This document shows, one piece after another, positions 1 to 8,163 of a DNA stretch of 64,000 bases (its first letter is position 1; each line of letters begins with the position of its first letter). Position numbers and translations under genes: made by a program. Source of the DNA: Rhodospirillales bacterium. GTDB lineage: Bacteria > Pseudomonadota > Alphaproteobacteria > Reyranellales > Reyranellaceae. The stretch lies in assembly GCA_009377525.1 (NCBI GenBank), contig WHTW01000010.1, positions 28,007 through 92,006 on the forward strand, written 5' to 3'. The notes under the pieces are model-generated. The model was not told the origin of the DNA, ran no database searches, and saw only the letters and a list, made by a program, of their open reading frames with translations.

Positions 1-420
1 CCAGCCGGTTCCAGGCGTTGATGTTGGCAACCGCCACGCTGAGCGCGATCACCTCGTCCTCGCTGAAGTGACGGCGCACCGCCTCGTAGGCCTCGTCGGG
101 CACGCTGCGGTCGGCGAGCCGCGTCAGCAGCTCGGCCCAGGCGAGCGCCGCACGTTCCTTGTCCGAAAAGATGCCGGCCTCGTGCCAGGTCGCCACCAGG
201 TCGACCTTCTCCTGCGGCACGCCGAGCCGCCGCGATACGTTGAGATGGATTGCAGGCAGAAGGCGCAGTTGTTGATCTGCGAGACGCGCAGCTTGGCCAG
301 CTCGACGATCGTCTTGTCGAGGCCCGACCCCTCGGTGCTCTTGCCCATGGCCAGCAGGGCAGCCTGGGCGCCGGGCGCGGTCTTCTGAAAGGTTTCATAG
401 GAGATACGGACGTGGGACAT
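1..420 (-). pseudogene. AhpD-like carboxymuconolactone decarboxylase family protein, frameshifted and cut by window edge
   Basis: Reading from 420 leftwards, the first 58 codons give a typical start of an alkylhydroperoxidase/carboxymuconolactone decarboxylase protein with the redox pair Cys52-Ala-Phe-Cys55. One base is missing near 247-248 (a G run). Shifting frame there restores the expected His59 of the C-x2-C-x3-H active site and a further ~80 residues that fit the family (…AWAELLTRLAD…), continuing past base 1. In the given sequence the frame ends in unrelated residues at 124. These proteins reduce peroxides with thiols or act on lactones; which one cannot be told. The break is either a real inactivation or a homopolymer sequencing error. 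Confidence 0.8.
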
Positions 421-507
421 GCCATGAATTCCAAGATATTCGAACTCTGATATAACGCCCTGGCGGGCAGTTCAAGAGCGGACCGCCGCCGGCCGTGGTA
501 CCTTGGA

Positions 508-672
508 ATGGCCATGGACAGTGAAACTATCAAGCTTGCTCTCGACCTCCTGCGCGCCATCCAGGCCGACCTGGACGCCGTGAGAGAGGACCTGCGCGAG
601 ATCAAGCGATGCCTGACGTCGCTGGAAGCCTCCGTAGCGGACTTGGCCGTGGTGCTGCAGGCATTTCGATAG
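508..672 (+). CDS. small putative coiled-coil protein (54 aa)
   Basis: A short frame starts with ATG at 508 (a second ATG at 514) and ends with TAG at 670. It encodes a charged, heptad-like helix (leucines in LALDLLRAIQADLDAVREDL and a second LTSLEASVADLAVVLQAF stretch) with no signal peptide. It lies between the divergent AhpD-like gene and the CoA ligase, 62 bases ahead of the latter. The coding case rests on its clean amphipathic pattern; no family is recognised. A weak GGA precedes the first ATG. Confidence 0.45.
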   Translation: MAMDSETIKLALDLLRAIQADLDAVREDLREIKRCLTSLEASVADLAVVLQAFR

Positions 673-734
673 GCTGCCTTGGCAAAGGGCCGTCACGGCG
701 TCTACCGTGGTCGCCAAAGCCCGAGGAAACGCCC

Positions 735-1970
735 ATGTCCAAGCACTACGACACTCTGGAGATTCGCACACCCGCCGAGCGCGAGAAGGCGCTCATGCAG
801 GCCCTGCCGCAGCAGCTCGCCCACGCCAAGGCCAACGCGCCGTTCTTCCAGGAATGGCTGAAGGACGTCGATCCCGCGTCGGTCAGCTCGCGCGAGGCGC
901 TCGCCAGGCTGCCCGTGCTGCGCAAGTCCATGCTGGGCGAGGTGCAGAAGAAGAACCCGCCGATGGGCGGCCTGATCGCCGTGCCCATGAGCAAGGTGCG
1001 TCATGTCTTCATGTCGCCCGGCCCGATCTTCGAGATCGACACCGACGAGCCCGACTATTTCCGCGGCGCGCGGGCGATGCATGCGGCGGGCTTCCGGCCG
1101 GGCCACGTCGTCTACAACACCTTCTCCTATCACCTGACGCCGGCCGGCATCATGATGGAATCGGCGCTGCGGGCGCTGGGCTGTGCCGTCGTGCCGGGCG
1201 GCGTCGGCAACACCGAATTGCAGCTCGATGCCATCGCCGGCATCCGGCCCGATTGCTATGTCGGCACGCCGTCGTTCCTGAAGATCCTGATCGAGAAGGC
1301 GGCCGAACTGGGCAAGGACATCTCCTCGCTGAAGCACGCCTTCGTCGGCGCCGAGGCGCTGCCGCCGTCGCTGCGCCAGATGTTCATCGACAAGGGCATG
1401 ACCTGCCTGCAGAGTTACGGCACGGCCGACCTCGGCACCATCGCTTACGAATCCGAGTCGATCCAGGGCATGACGGTCGACGAGGGCGTGATCGTCGAGA
1501 TCGTGCGCCCCGGCACCGGCGATCCGGTGCCCGAGGGCGATGTCGGCGAGGTCGTGGTGACGACCTTCAACCACGCCTATCCCCTGGTCCGCTTCGGCAC
1601 CGGCGACATGTCGGCGGTGCTGTCCGGCCCGAGCCCCTGCGGGCGCACCAACATGCGCATCAAAGGCTGGATGGGCCGCGCCGACCAGCGCACCAAGGTG
1701 CGCGGCATGTTCGTCGATCCGGAACAAATCGCCGAGATCGCCAAGAAGCATCCGGGACTCGGCCGCCTGCGTCTGGTCATCGACTGGGTCAACCAGGCCG
1801 ACACGATGACGCTCAAGGTCGAGGCGCCGCAGCCGTCGCCTGGTCTCGAGAAGGCGATGGAAGGCACCATCCGCACCGTCTGCAAGGTCGGCGGCAAGGT
1901 CGAGTTCGCCGCGCCGGGCAGCCTGCCCAACGACGGCAAGGTGATCGACGACGTCAGGAAATACACCTGA
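735..1970 (+). CDS. PaaK-like phenylacetate-CoA ligase family protein (adenylate-forming)
   Basis: The protein has 411 residues, close to the 400-440 usual for phenylacetate-CoA ligase (PaaK) relatives. Such enzymes activate an aromatic or other acid with ATP and join it to CoA. Around residues 226-239 it has SYGTADLGTIAYES, matching the PaaK adenylate-binding segment. Near 284 VRFGTGDMSAV is the hinge Asp motif, followed by the C-terminal subdomain with GRADQRTKVRGMFVDP. The ATG at 735 is chosen because GAGGA sits at 722-726; an upstream in-frame extension to 609 has no ribosome site. The substrate cannot be read from the sequence. It stands alone between a small ORF and the MerR gene. Confidence 0.85.
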   Translation: MSKHYDTLEIRTPAEREKALMQALPQQLAHAKANAPFFQEWLKDVDPASVSSREALARLPVLRKSMLGEVQKKNPPMGGLIAVPMSKVRHVFMSPGPIFEIDTDEPDYFRGARAMHAAGFRPGHVVYNTFSYHLTPAGIMMESALRALGCAVVPGGVGNTELQLDAIAGIRPDCYVGTPSFLKILIEKAAELGKDISSLKHAFVGAEALPPSLRQMFIDKGMTCLQSYGTADLGTIAYESESIQGMTVDEGVIVEIVRPGTGDPVPEGDVGEVVVTTFNHAYPLVRFGTGDMSAVLSGPSPCGRTNMRIKGWMGRADQRTKVRGMFVDPEQIAEIAKKHPGLGRLRLVIDWVNQADTMTLKVEAPQPSPGLEKAMEGTIRTVCKVGGKVEFAAPGSLPNDGKVIDDVRKYT

Positions 1971-2055
1971 CGGGTCGGATTTCCGCAAGAGCCTGTTGAC
2001 CTGACCCTTGGGGCCGGCCTCATAAGGCGTCGGTCAGCAAGAACGAGGGTGAACT

Positions 2056-3108
2056 GTGGGCTGCTCGACCGAATTCCTGAATCCGTCCGAAGCCGCCCGG
2101 CGGCTCGGCATCTCGACCAAGGCCCTGCGGCTCTACGAGCAGCGCGGCCTCATCACGCCGATCCGCAGTGCCGCGGGCTGGCGCGCCTACGGTGCCGACG
2201 AGATGACCCGCGCCGCGGACATCGTCGCCTTGCGGGCGCTGGGCTTCAGCCTCGCCGAGGTCGCGCGGGTGCTGAAGGGCGATCTCCATGTCCTCGAGCC
2301 CGCCTTGGCCGCTCATCAGGCGGTGCTGGAAGGGCGACTCCGCGACCTCGGCCTCACGGTGGAGAAGGTTCGCGCGCTCCGAGACGATCTCGGTCGCGGC
2401 CAACCGCCGACGGTGGGCGACCTGGCGCGATTGCTGGGGCCTGCATCTGAATTCCAGGTCGCCTTCGACCTTCCGTGGCCGTGGGGCGGCGAGCGCTTCG
2501 AGCTGCGCGACATCCGTCCGCTGAACTACATCACCGGTCCGCTGGGCAGCGGCAAGACACGACTGGCGAGGCGCCTGGCCGAGGCCCTGCCGGACGCGGC
2601 GTTCCTTGGCCTCGAGCGACTGTCGGATGGCGGCGCGCCGGCTCGGTCGCGGCTCGACGCCGACCCGATCCTGAAGTCGCGTGTCGATCGCGCCCTCGCA
2701 TGGCTCGTCGAGGATGGTGCCCGGGTGTCGGATGCCCTGGTCACGCTGCTGGTCGGGCTGGAAGCGGATGGCCCGTCCGTCCTGGTCATCGACATGCTGG
2801 AGCAGGGGTTGGACCAGGCCTCTCAGGAGGCCCTGATCGCCCGGTTGCGCCGGCGTGGCCCCGGCGCGCGACCGCTTTTCGTCCTGACGCGCTCGACCGC
2901 CATCCTGGATTTCGACGCCGTCGGCGCCGACGAGGCGATCATCCACTGCCCCGCCAATCACAGCGTGCCGCTTTGCGTCGCGCCCTATCCCGGCGCGCCT
3001 GGCTACGAGGCGCTTGCCTCCTGTCTGGCGTCGCCCGACGTGCGGGCGCGAACCGAGGGCGTGATCGCGTGGCGGCCGACCGCGCCGGAAAGCCATGATC
3101 ATTCGTGA
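2056..3108 (+). CDS. MerR-family regulator fused to a P-loop NTPase-like domain
   Basis: Residues ~7-75 form a MerR winged helix (AARRLGISTKALRLYEQRGL, then GWRAYG), followed by a helical linker to ~145. The C-terminal half begins with GPLGSGKT at ~160-167, a good Walker A, and has VLVIDMLEQG at ~241, a Walker B-like strand. An ABC signature is not evident. Classical MerR proteins are 110-270 residues with a small ligand domain, so a 350-residue protein with an ATP-binding fold is unusual. The start is GTG at 2056 behind GAGGG. The DHA2 exporter follows 69 bases downstream on the same strand and is the obvious candidate target. Confidence 0.8.
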   Translation: MGCSTEFLNPSEAARRLGISTKALRLYEQRGLITPIRSAAGWRAYGADEMTRAADIVALRALGFSLAEVARVLKGDLHVLEPALAAHQAVLEGRLRDLGLTVEKVRALRDDLGRGQPPTVGDLARLLGPASEFQVAFDLPWPWGGERFELRDIRPLNYITGPLGSGKTRLARRLAEALPDAAFLGLERLSDGGAPARSRLDADPILKSRVDRALAWLVEDGARVSDALVTLLVGLEADGPSVLVIDMLEQGLDQASQEALIARLRRRGPGARPLFVLTRSTAILDFDAVGADEAIIHCPANHSVPLCVAPYPGAPGYEALASCLASPDVRARTEGVIAWRPTAPESHDHS

Positions 3109-3177
3109 CATCCGCCAGCGCGGCCATCGGCTCGCGCCAGCCCGCGCATGCTTGCGGACATACTCGAAGGACCGGCC

Positions 3178-4581
3178 GTGCCAGCTCATAACCGCCTGCT
3201 GCCGCTCCTGATATCCGCAACTTTCATGATGGAATCGCTGGACAGCACGATGATCTCGACACCGCTGCCGATGATTGCGCGCGACCTCGGCGTCGATCCC
3301 GTCCAGGCAAAGGCGGCCTTGACGTCGTATTTCCTGGCAACGGCCGCCCTGATTCCCCTCAGCAACTGGCTATCGGACCGGTTCGGTCCGCGTCGCATCT
3401 TCACGGCGGCGATCGCGGTGTTCACGCTCGGCTCGTTGCTCTGCGCGATCGCGCCCACGCTTGGCGTGCTCGTCGCGGCAAGGCTCCTTCAAGGGGTGGG
3501 CGCGGCAATGATGTTCCCGATCGGCCGCATGATCCTGCTGCGTTCGGTATCGAAGAAGGATCTCGTTCGGACGCTGTCGCTTGTCTCGATCCTTCCCGCG
3601 CTTGCCCTTGTCGTCGGCCCGCTGCTGGCGGGCTACGTGGCGACCTTTGCAGACTGGCGGCTGCTCTTCCTGATCAACGGTCCGATCGGCGTCGCCGGGA
3701 TCGTGCTGGCGCTCTTTCTCGTTCCCAGGATATCCGAAACGCCTAAAACGCCGTTCGACGGGGTGGGCTTCATGCTTTCTTCCGTCGGCCTCGTGGCGCT
3801 GGGCTGTGGCCTCGGCACCATGGGAGGACCGACCATTTCTCTCGGGATCGGCATCGGGCTGTCGGTGCTCGGCGCGCTCTTCGTGTTGCTCTACGTGAAG
3901 CATGCACGGCAAACGGCCTCGGCCATTCTCGATCTCTCGCTGTTGCGGTACCGGACCTTCAGGATCGCCGTCAGCAGCAGCTTTGTCGTCCGGGCTGCCG
4001 TGGTCGGCGCCTTGCCGTTCCTCCTGCCGATGATGCTGCAGGTCGGCTTCGGTCTCACCGCTTTCGAATCCGGCTCGATCACCTTCATCGGTGCGGTCGC
4101 CACGCTGATGACCAGGTTCCTCATCAGCCCAATGCTGCGGCTGCTCGGATTCCGAAGCTTTCTGGCGGGAACGGCCCTGTTTGGGGTGTTGTCGATGCTG
4201 TTTCTCGCCTTCGTCACCGAAACGACGCCGCACGTCACCATCATGGCGATCATATTCTTGGGAACGCTGTTTCGGGTTCTGCAGATCCTCGGGCTGGAGT
4301 CCGTGATCTTCGCCGAGGTGCGGCCATCGGAGATGGGCCAGGCGTCTTGCCTGCTGAGCGTCGTCAAGCAGCTTGCCGCATCGGCAGGCGTTGCCTATGC
4401 GGCGCTGGTCTTGCAGGGCGCTGAGCTGTTCAAGGGCGGTCCAATGGCCGGCGGCGATATCCGCACGGCCATCGTCTTTGTCGCCGTTCCGCTCGTCCTG
4501 ACGGTGATCATGTCCTTCCGGTTGTCCTCGGAGGATGGCGCCGAGATCGCCGGCCGCGCCGCAGCGTCGACCAAATCCTGA
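3178..4581 (+). CDS. MFS transporter, DHA2 (EmrB/QacA) family drug exporter
   Basis: This 467-residue protein has about 14 hydrophobic helices. It carries the DHA2 hallmarks LDSTMISTPLPMIARDLG in helix 1, WLSDRFGPRRIF (motif A) after helix 2 and RLLQGVGAAMMFPIGR in helix 4. It should sit in the inner membrane and export drugs or amphiphiles by proton antiport. The GTG at 3178 is preferred over the ATG at 3148 because GAAGGA lies at 3166-3171 with good spacing, and the first helix then starts near the N-terminus. No periplasmic adaptor (EmrA) is next to it. The MerR fusion upstream may control it. Confidence 0.9.
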   Translation: MPAHNRLLPLLISATFMMESLDSTMISTPLPMIARDLGVDPVQAKAALTSYFLATAALIPLSNWLSDRFGPRRIFTAAIAVFTLGSLLCAIAPTLGVLVAARLLQGVGAAMMFPIGRMILLRSVSKKDLVRTLSLVSILPALALVVGPLLAGYVATFADWRLLFLINGPIGVAGIVLALFLVPRISETPKTPFDGVGFMLSSVGLVALGCGLGTMGGPTISLGIGIGLSVLGALFVLLYVKHARQTASAILDLSLLRYRTFRIAVSSSFVVRAAVVGALPFLLPMMLQVGFGLTAFESGSITFIGAVATLMTRFLISPMLRLLGFRSFLAGTALFGVLSMLFLAFVTETTPHVTIMAIIFLGTLFRVLQILGLESVIFAEVRPSEMGQASCLLSVVKQLAASAGVAYAALVLQGAELFKGGPMAGGDIRTAIVFVAVPLVLTVIMSFRLSSEDGAEIAGRAAASTKS

Positions 4582-4599
4582 GCGTCCGTCGCCACCTTG

Positions 4600-5466
4600 C
4601 ATGATCGTAGCCGAGATCTGGCGTGAGGCGCCGCGACTACAAGCCTTTCGCCGCCGCGCTCGTGACCCGCCACATCGACGAGCCAGGTCGCGTCGCGCTC
4701 CATGCCGTAGGCCTGCCACAGCTTCTCGGAGGCGTACTGCGACAGCGACCTGCCGACGGCATTGGCGACCAGGATGCTGGCAAGGTCGGTTTCGCCGGTG
4801 TTGTAGTGGAACTTCGTACCCGGCTCGTTGGCCCGCGGCAGGGCCTTCATGTAGCTCACGATCGGATTGACGCCGGGCTCCAGGATCTTGGCGCCGGCGC
4901 GGGCGACGTCGGCGTTGGGATCGGAATAGTCCTCGTTCCACTTCACGCCCGAGCTCATGGTGAGGGGTTGCGGACGGTCACGCCGTCATAGGCCGAGCCC
5001 TTGAGCTCAGGAATGTAGAGCGTGACGGCGTCGTCGACCGACTTGATCTTGCCGTCGCGGATGGCCGCGCCGACCAGCGTGGAGGTGATCGACTTGGTGA
5101 CCGAGAAGGAGATCCAGCGGTCCTCGGGCTTGCGGCCGAGCCCGTAGCGCTCGAGCATCACCTTGCCGTCCTTCACGACCATCGCGCCCGAGACGTTGTA
5201 GGCCTTCATGTAGTCCAGCTCTTGTCTGCTTGGCTGTAGGTCAGGGTGTCGAGGGAGCGCTCGGCCTTGGGCAGCGGCCGCACGTAGTCGCCGCGCTTTA
5301 CGGTTGCGGTGCGATAGACCATCTCGATCGCGGGATACCACTCGGTCTGCTGCTCGAGCGTCCAGCGCAGGAGGCTGGGCGTCCCGGGTCTGACGACGGT
5401 CTGAGCGTTCGCCACGCCGGCGGCCAGCACCGCCACAGCCATCAGCAACCCGATCATCTTGCGCAT
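4600..5466 (-). pseudogene. NylB-like serine hydrolase (class C beta-lactamase family), frameshifted and truncated
   Basis: Starting at 5466 there is a clean signal peptide (MRKMIGLLMAVAVLAAGVANA) and the N-terminal region of a 6-aminohexanoate-hydrolase/beta-lactamase-like protein. The reading jumps frame near 5215-5225 and again near 4955-4965. After realignment the catalytic SVTK motif (Ser-x-x-Lys) and the segment with GMERDATW are intact. After the HERGG element near 4650 similarity stops, so the last ~100 residues of the fold are gone and the frame runs antisense into the MFS gene end. Two frame breaks plus a missing C-terminus make this a true relic rather than a read error. Confidence 0.8.
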
Positions 5467-5539
5467 GGTTGCCTCCCGTGTTGCCTCGCTGGTGCGGCCG
5501 TTGTCAGATCGCCGACCGCAACTCGGGTGTGAGGATGCC

Positions 5540-6334
5540 ATGGATTTGGGGCTTGCCGGCAAGCATGCATTGGTGACCGGCTCGACGGCCGGCATCGGCT
5601 ACGCCATCGCCAAGGGGCTTGCGGCCGAGGGCGCAAGCGTGATCGTCACCGGCCGCACCAAGGCCAATGTCGATGCCGCGTTGACGCGCATCCGGCAAGC
5701 CGCGCCCGACGCGAGCGTGACCGGCATTGTCGCGGACTGCGCCACGGCTGCCGGCGCCAGGGCGGTGTTCGAGCAGGTGCCCGACCTCGACATCCTGGTG
5801 AACAATCTCGGCATCTACGGCCGCAATCCGGCGTTCGAGATCGACGACGCCGAATGGCAGCGCTTCTTCGAGGTCAACGTCATGAGCGGCGTGCGCTTCA
5901 CCCGCCATTATGCGCCGGGCATGGCCCAACGCGGTTGGGGACGTGTGGTGTTCGTGTCGAGTGAATCGGCGCTCAACATCCCCAAGGAGATGATCCACTA
6001 CGGCATGACCAAGACCGCCCAGCTCGCGATCTCGCGCGGCTTCGCCATGGAGTTGGCCGGCACCGGCGTCACGGTGAACGCCCTGCTGCCCGGTCCGACC
6101 CATACCGAGAACACCGACCGCCTGCGCGCCGAGCGGGCCAAGGCCGCCGGCATTACCGTCGCTGAGATCGAGGCCGCCTTCTTCCGCGACTTCCGCCCGA
6201 CGTCGCTGTTGCGCCGCTTCACCTCGGCCGACGAGGTGGCCGCACTTGGCATCTATCTCTGCAGCGAGGCCGCGTCAGGCACGTCGGGTGCGGTCATGCG
6301 GGTCGATGGCGGTGTCGTCAACCAGATCATGTGA
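5540..6334 (+). CDS. SDR-family NAD(P)-dependent oxidoreductase
   Basis: A 264-residue classical short-chain dehydrogenase. It has the TGSTAGIG cofactor motif near residue 14, NNLG (the NNAG position) near 91, a catalytic Ser in VSSES near 139, and Tyr154-x3-Lys158 (YGMTK). The C-terminal MRVDGG is typical of the family. It would oxidise or reduce a hydroxyl/carbonyl substrate in the cytoplasm; the substrate is not evident. The ATG at 5540 is chosen for its GAGG at 5531-5534 and because the TGxxxGIG motif then lies at the usual distance; an extension to 5459 overlaps the divergent pseudogene. It is divergent from the serine hydrolase relic. Confidence 0.9.
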   Translation: MDLGLAGKHALVTGSTAGIGYAIAKGLAAEGASVIVTGRTKANVDAALTRIRQAAPDASVTGIVADCATAAGARAVFEQVPDLDILVNNLGIYGRNPAFEIDDAEWQRFFEVNVMSGVRFTRHYAPGMAQRGWGRVVFVSSESALNIPKEMIHYGMTKTAQLAISRGFAMELAGTGVTVNALLPGPTHTENTDRLRAERAKAAGITVAEIEAAFFRDFRPTSLLRRFTSADEVAALGIYLCSEAASGTSGAVMRVDGGVVNQIM

Positions 6335-6337
6335 GCA

Positions 6338-6362
6338 CTTAGGTAATTGTTACTCACCTGAG
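6338..6362. promoter_or_regulatory. imperfect inverted repeat after the SDR gene
   Basis: Three bases beyond the SDR stop, an AT-rich imperfect dyad (CTTAGGTAA facing TCACCTGAG with a short spacer) interrupts otherwise GC-rich DNA. It resembles a regulator-binding dyad more than a terminator, since no T run follows. There is no intact gene just downstream for it to control. Low confidence. Confidence 0.25.
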
Positions 6363-6569
6363 TTATTGACAATGAGCGCCGCGTTGATTATGCTGACGAC
6401 AGGCGCTGCTTCGCCGGCGGTGCCGCTGAAAACTTGCGTAACCGTTCGAATTCGGCGACCCAACTGATTGGGGGTACGGCTTCTCTCCAATACTAGGCTC
6501 TCTGTCGGAAACGCCGGAAATACCGGAAAGCTTCATGGAACTGTAACAATGCCAGCAGTGACGTCAGTT

Positions 6570-7057
6570 CACGTCGAGCTGCAGCCCTTCCTTGTCGATG
6601 ACGTCCTTCCCCATTGGGCGATCTGCGCCTTGACGAACGTGTCGAACGCCGGGCGAGTCATAGGTGGGAGTCCGCAATGGTCGAGAAGTGTTCCTTGGCC
6701 CTGGGATCGTCGCGCCAGCTCTTCATCTGGGCGTTCAACGCCTCGACGATCGGCTTGGGCCGACATTGCCCATCAGGGCGGTGTAGCTGTCGGGCGCCGC
6801 CTTCACGACCTCGTTGGAGCCGATGACGCCGCCCGCGCCCGACTTGTTGTCGACCACGCAGGACTGGCTCTTGGCCTGTTGCAGCCAAGCCGCCGGCAGG
6901 CGGCGACGATGTCGGTCATGCCGTCGGGAGCGGCCGGACGACGATCGGATGCCTTGGCTCGGCTTCCAGGGGCGGCGGCACGTCGCGGCAACAGATTGGC
7001 CACCAGCAGGGCGGCGGCGGGGGCAAGGTCAGCGCGGCGGGAAAGCAGGCATTTCAC
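6570..7057 (-). pseudogene. Bug/TctC-type solute-binding protein, internally deleted and frameshifted relic
   Basis: On the minus strand three pieces of a tripartite-tricarboxylate (Bug) binding protein can be recognised in different frames. They are a signal-like N-terminus from 7057, then [18 protein letters not shown] and ALMGNVGP near 6900-6770, then the C-terminal [11 protein letters not shown] and RPAFDTFVKAQIAQWG near 6750-6600. Family members have ~320 residues; here the central ~150 are missing. No TctA/TctB membrane genes are nearby. This is a decayed gene. The flanks (6363-6569 and 7058-7203) show no other coding signal. Confidence 0.75.
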
Positions 7058-7203
7058 CGGTTTACGCGTCGTTCATTAAATATCGTTGAGGCTTCCCGCA
7101 TCACGGGCGCACTGGCAAATCCGCCACAATTCCCGTATCAATTCGGTGTGCGGTTGCCCCCGATTCCCCTCCTTCAAATGGGGTCCGCGCCAAGGAGGAT
7201 ATC

Positions 7204-8076
7204 TTGAAGAGACGCACCTTCGTCTCCGGCAGCGCGGCGCTGGCTGCCGCCGGTTTTGCATCGACGACCGCCCAGGCGGCGAGCATCAAGCCCTACAGCT
7301 GGGATCTCAGCCCGCCGACCGACACGCGCGACAATTTCATCGCCTGGGGCAAGGCCCGCGGCGAGGATCCGGTGTTCCTCGGCCAGCGCTGGGACCGCTT
7401 CCAGGCCTTGGTCAGGAACAAGGACATCTGGGGGCAGGCGACCATCCGCGCCTTCCTGCTGACGCCGCGCGAGGAGTTCTCGGCGATCAACCCGGCGATC
7501 CACAAGCGCGCCTACGAGCACGCCTTCCTCGACATCGGCTATGGCGTCACCATGTCGGGCCCGCATCTGCAGGCGCGCATGACCAACGTGATCGACGTCA
7601 AGCGCGGCGAGAAGGTGCTGGAGATCGGCACCGGCTCGGGCGTGCAGTCGGCCTACATCGCCAACCTGACCGAGAACGCCTACACCATCGAGATCATCGC
7701 CCCGCTGGCCCAGCGCACGCGCGGTCTCTACGACAAGCTGATCGACAAGGGCTACACCGAGTACAAGCACGTCAAGTCCAAGGCGGCCGACGGCTACTAC
7801 GGCTGGGAAGAGGCCGCCCCCTTCGACAAGATCATCGTGACCTGCGGCATCGACCACGTGCCGCCGCCGCTCCTGCAGCAGCTCAAGGCCGGCGGCCTGA
7901 TGGTGATCCCGGTCGGCCCGCCGGGCGCGCAGCGCGTGCTCAAGGTCGCCAAGACGCAAGGCGCCGACGGCTCGATCACCACGAGCCGCGAAGACATCTA
8001 CGGCGGCAAGATCGTGCCGTTCGTGCCTTTCACCAAGATGGATGGCGACAAGATCGTCGGTACGCATAACCGCTGA
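7204..8076 (+). CDS. exported protein-L-isoaspartate O-methyltransferase-like protein
   Basis: 290 residues. The N-terminus (MKRRTFVSGSAALAAAGFASTTAQA) has a twin-arginine pair, a hydrophobic stretch and an Ala-x-Ala cleavage site, so export by Tat is likely. The mature part has VLEIGTGSGVQSAYIA (PCMT motif I, ~residue 138), a KIIVTCG segment and a GGLMVIPVG segment, all typical of PCMT repair methyltransferases. Export is odd because SAM is cytoplasmic; the signal could instead be a membrane anchor. The start is TTG at 7204 with a perfect AAGGAGG at 7192-7198. It heads the co-oriented run reaching to 13950; a 54-bp palindrome separates it from the next gene. Confidence 0.8.
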   Translation: MKRRTFVSGSAALAAAGFASTTAQAASIKPYSWDLSPPTDTRDNFIAWGKARGEDPVFLGQRWDRFQALVRNKDIWGQATIRAFLLTPREEFSAINPAIHKRAYEHAFLDIGYGVTMSGPHLQARMTNVIDVKRGEKVLEIGTGSGVQSAYIANLTENAYTIEIIAPLAQRTRGLYDKLIDKGYTEYKHVKSKAADGYYGWEEAAPFDKIIVTCGIDHVPPPLLQQLKAGGLMVIPVGPPGAQRVLKVAKTQGADGSITTSREDIYGGKIVPFVPFTKMDGDKIVGTHNR

Positions 8077-8078
8077 AC

Positions 8079-8132
8079 GGAGCGCGGGCCTCTGGCCCGC
8101 ATTCATGAGTGCGGGCCGGAGGCCCGCGCTCC
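8079..8132. repeat. 54-bp intergenic palindrome
   Basis: Two 22-base arms, complementary at 21 of 22 positions, surround a 10-base loop just after the PCMT-like stop codon. No T run follows, so an intrinsic terminator is doubtful; mRNA stabilisation or a REP-like element fits better. It covers the bases right before the ATG at 8134, making that ATG an unlikely start for the following gene. Confidence 0.7.
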
Positions 8133-8163
8133 CATGAAAACAACGACCGGCAGGAGTCCCCCC

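Noticed and set aside
3148..3177. ATG at 3148 as the MFS start
   Set aside because: No ribosome site; GTG at 3178 has GAAGGA with good spacing and starts right before helix 1.
8134..8163. ATG at 8134 as the start of the spermidine-synthase-like protein
   Set aside because: It sits at the edge of the 54-bp palindrome with no ribosome site; TTG at 8164 has AGGAG. Kept as an alternative.
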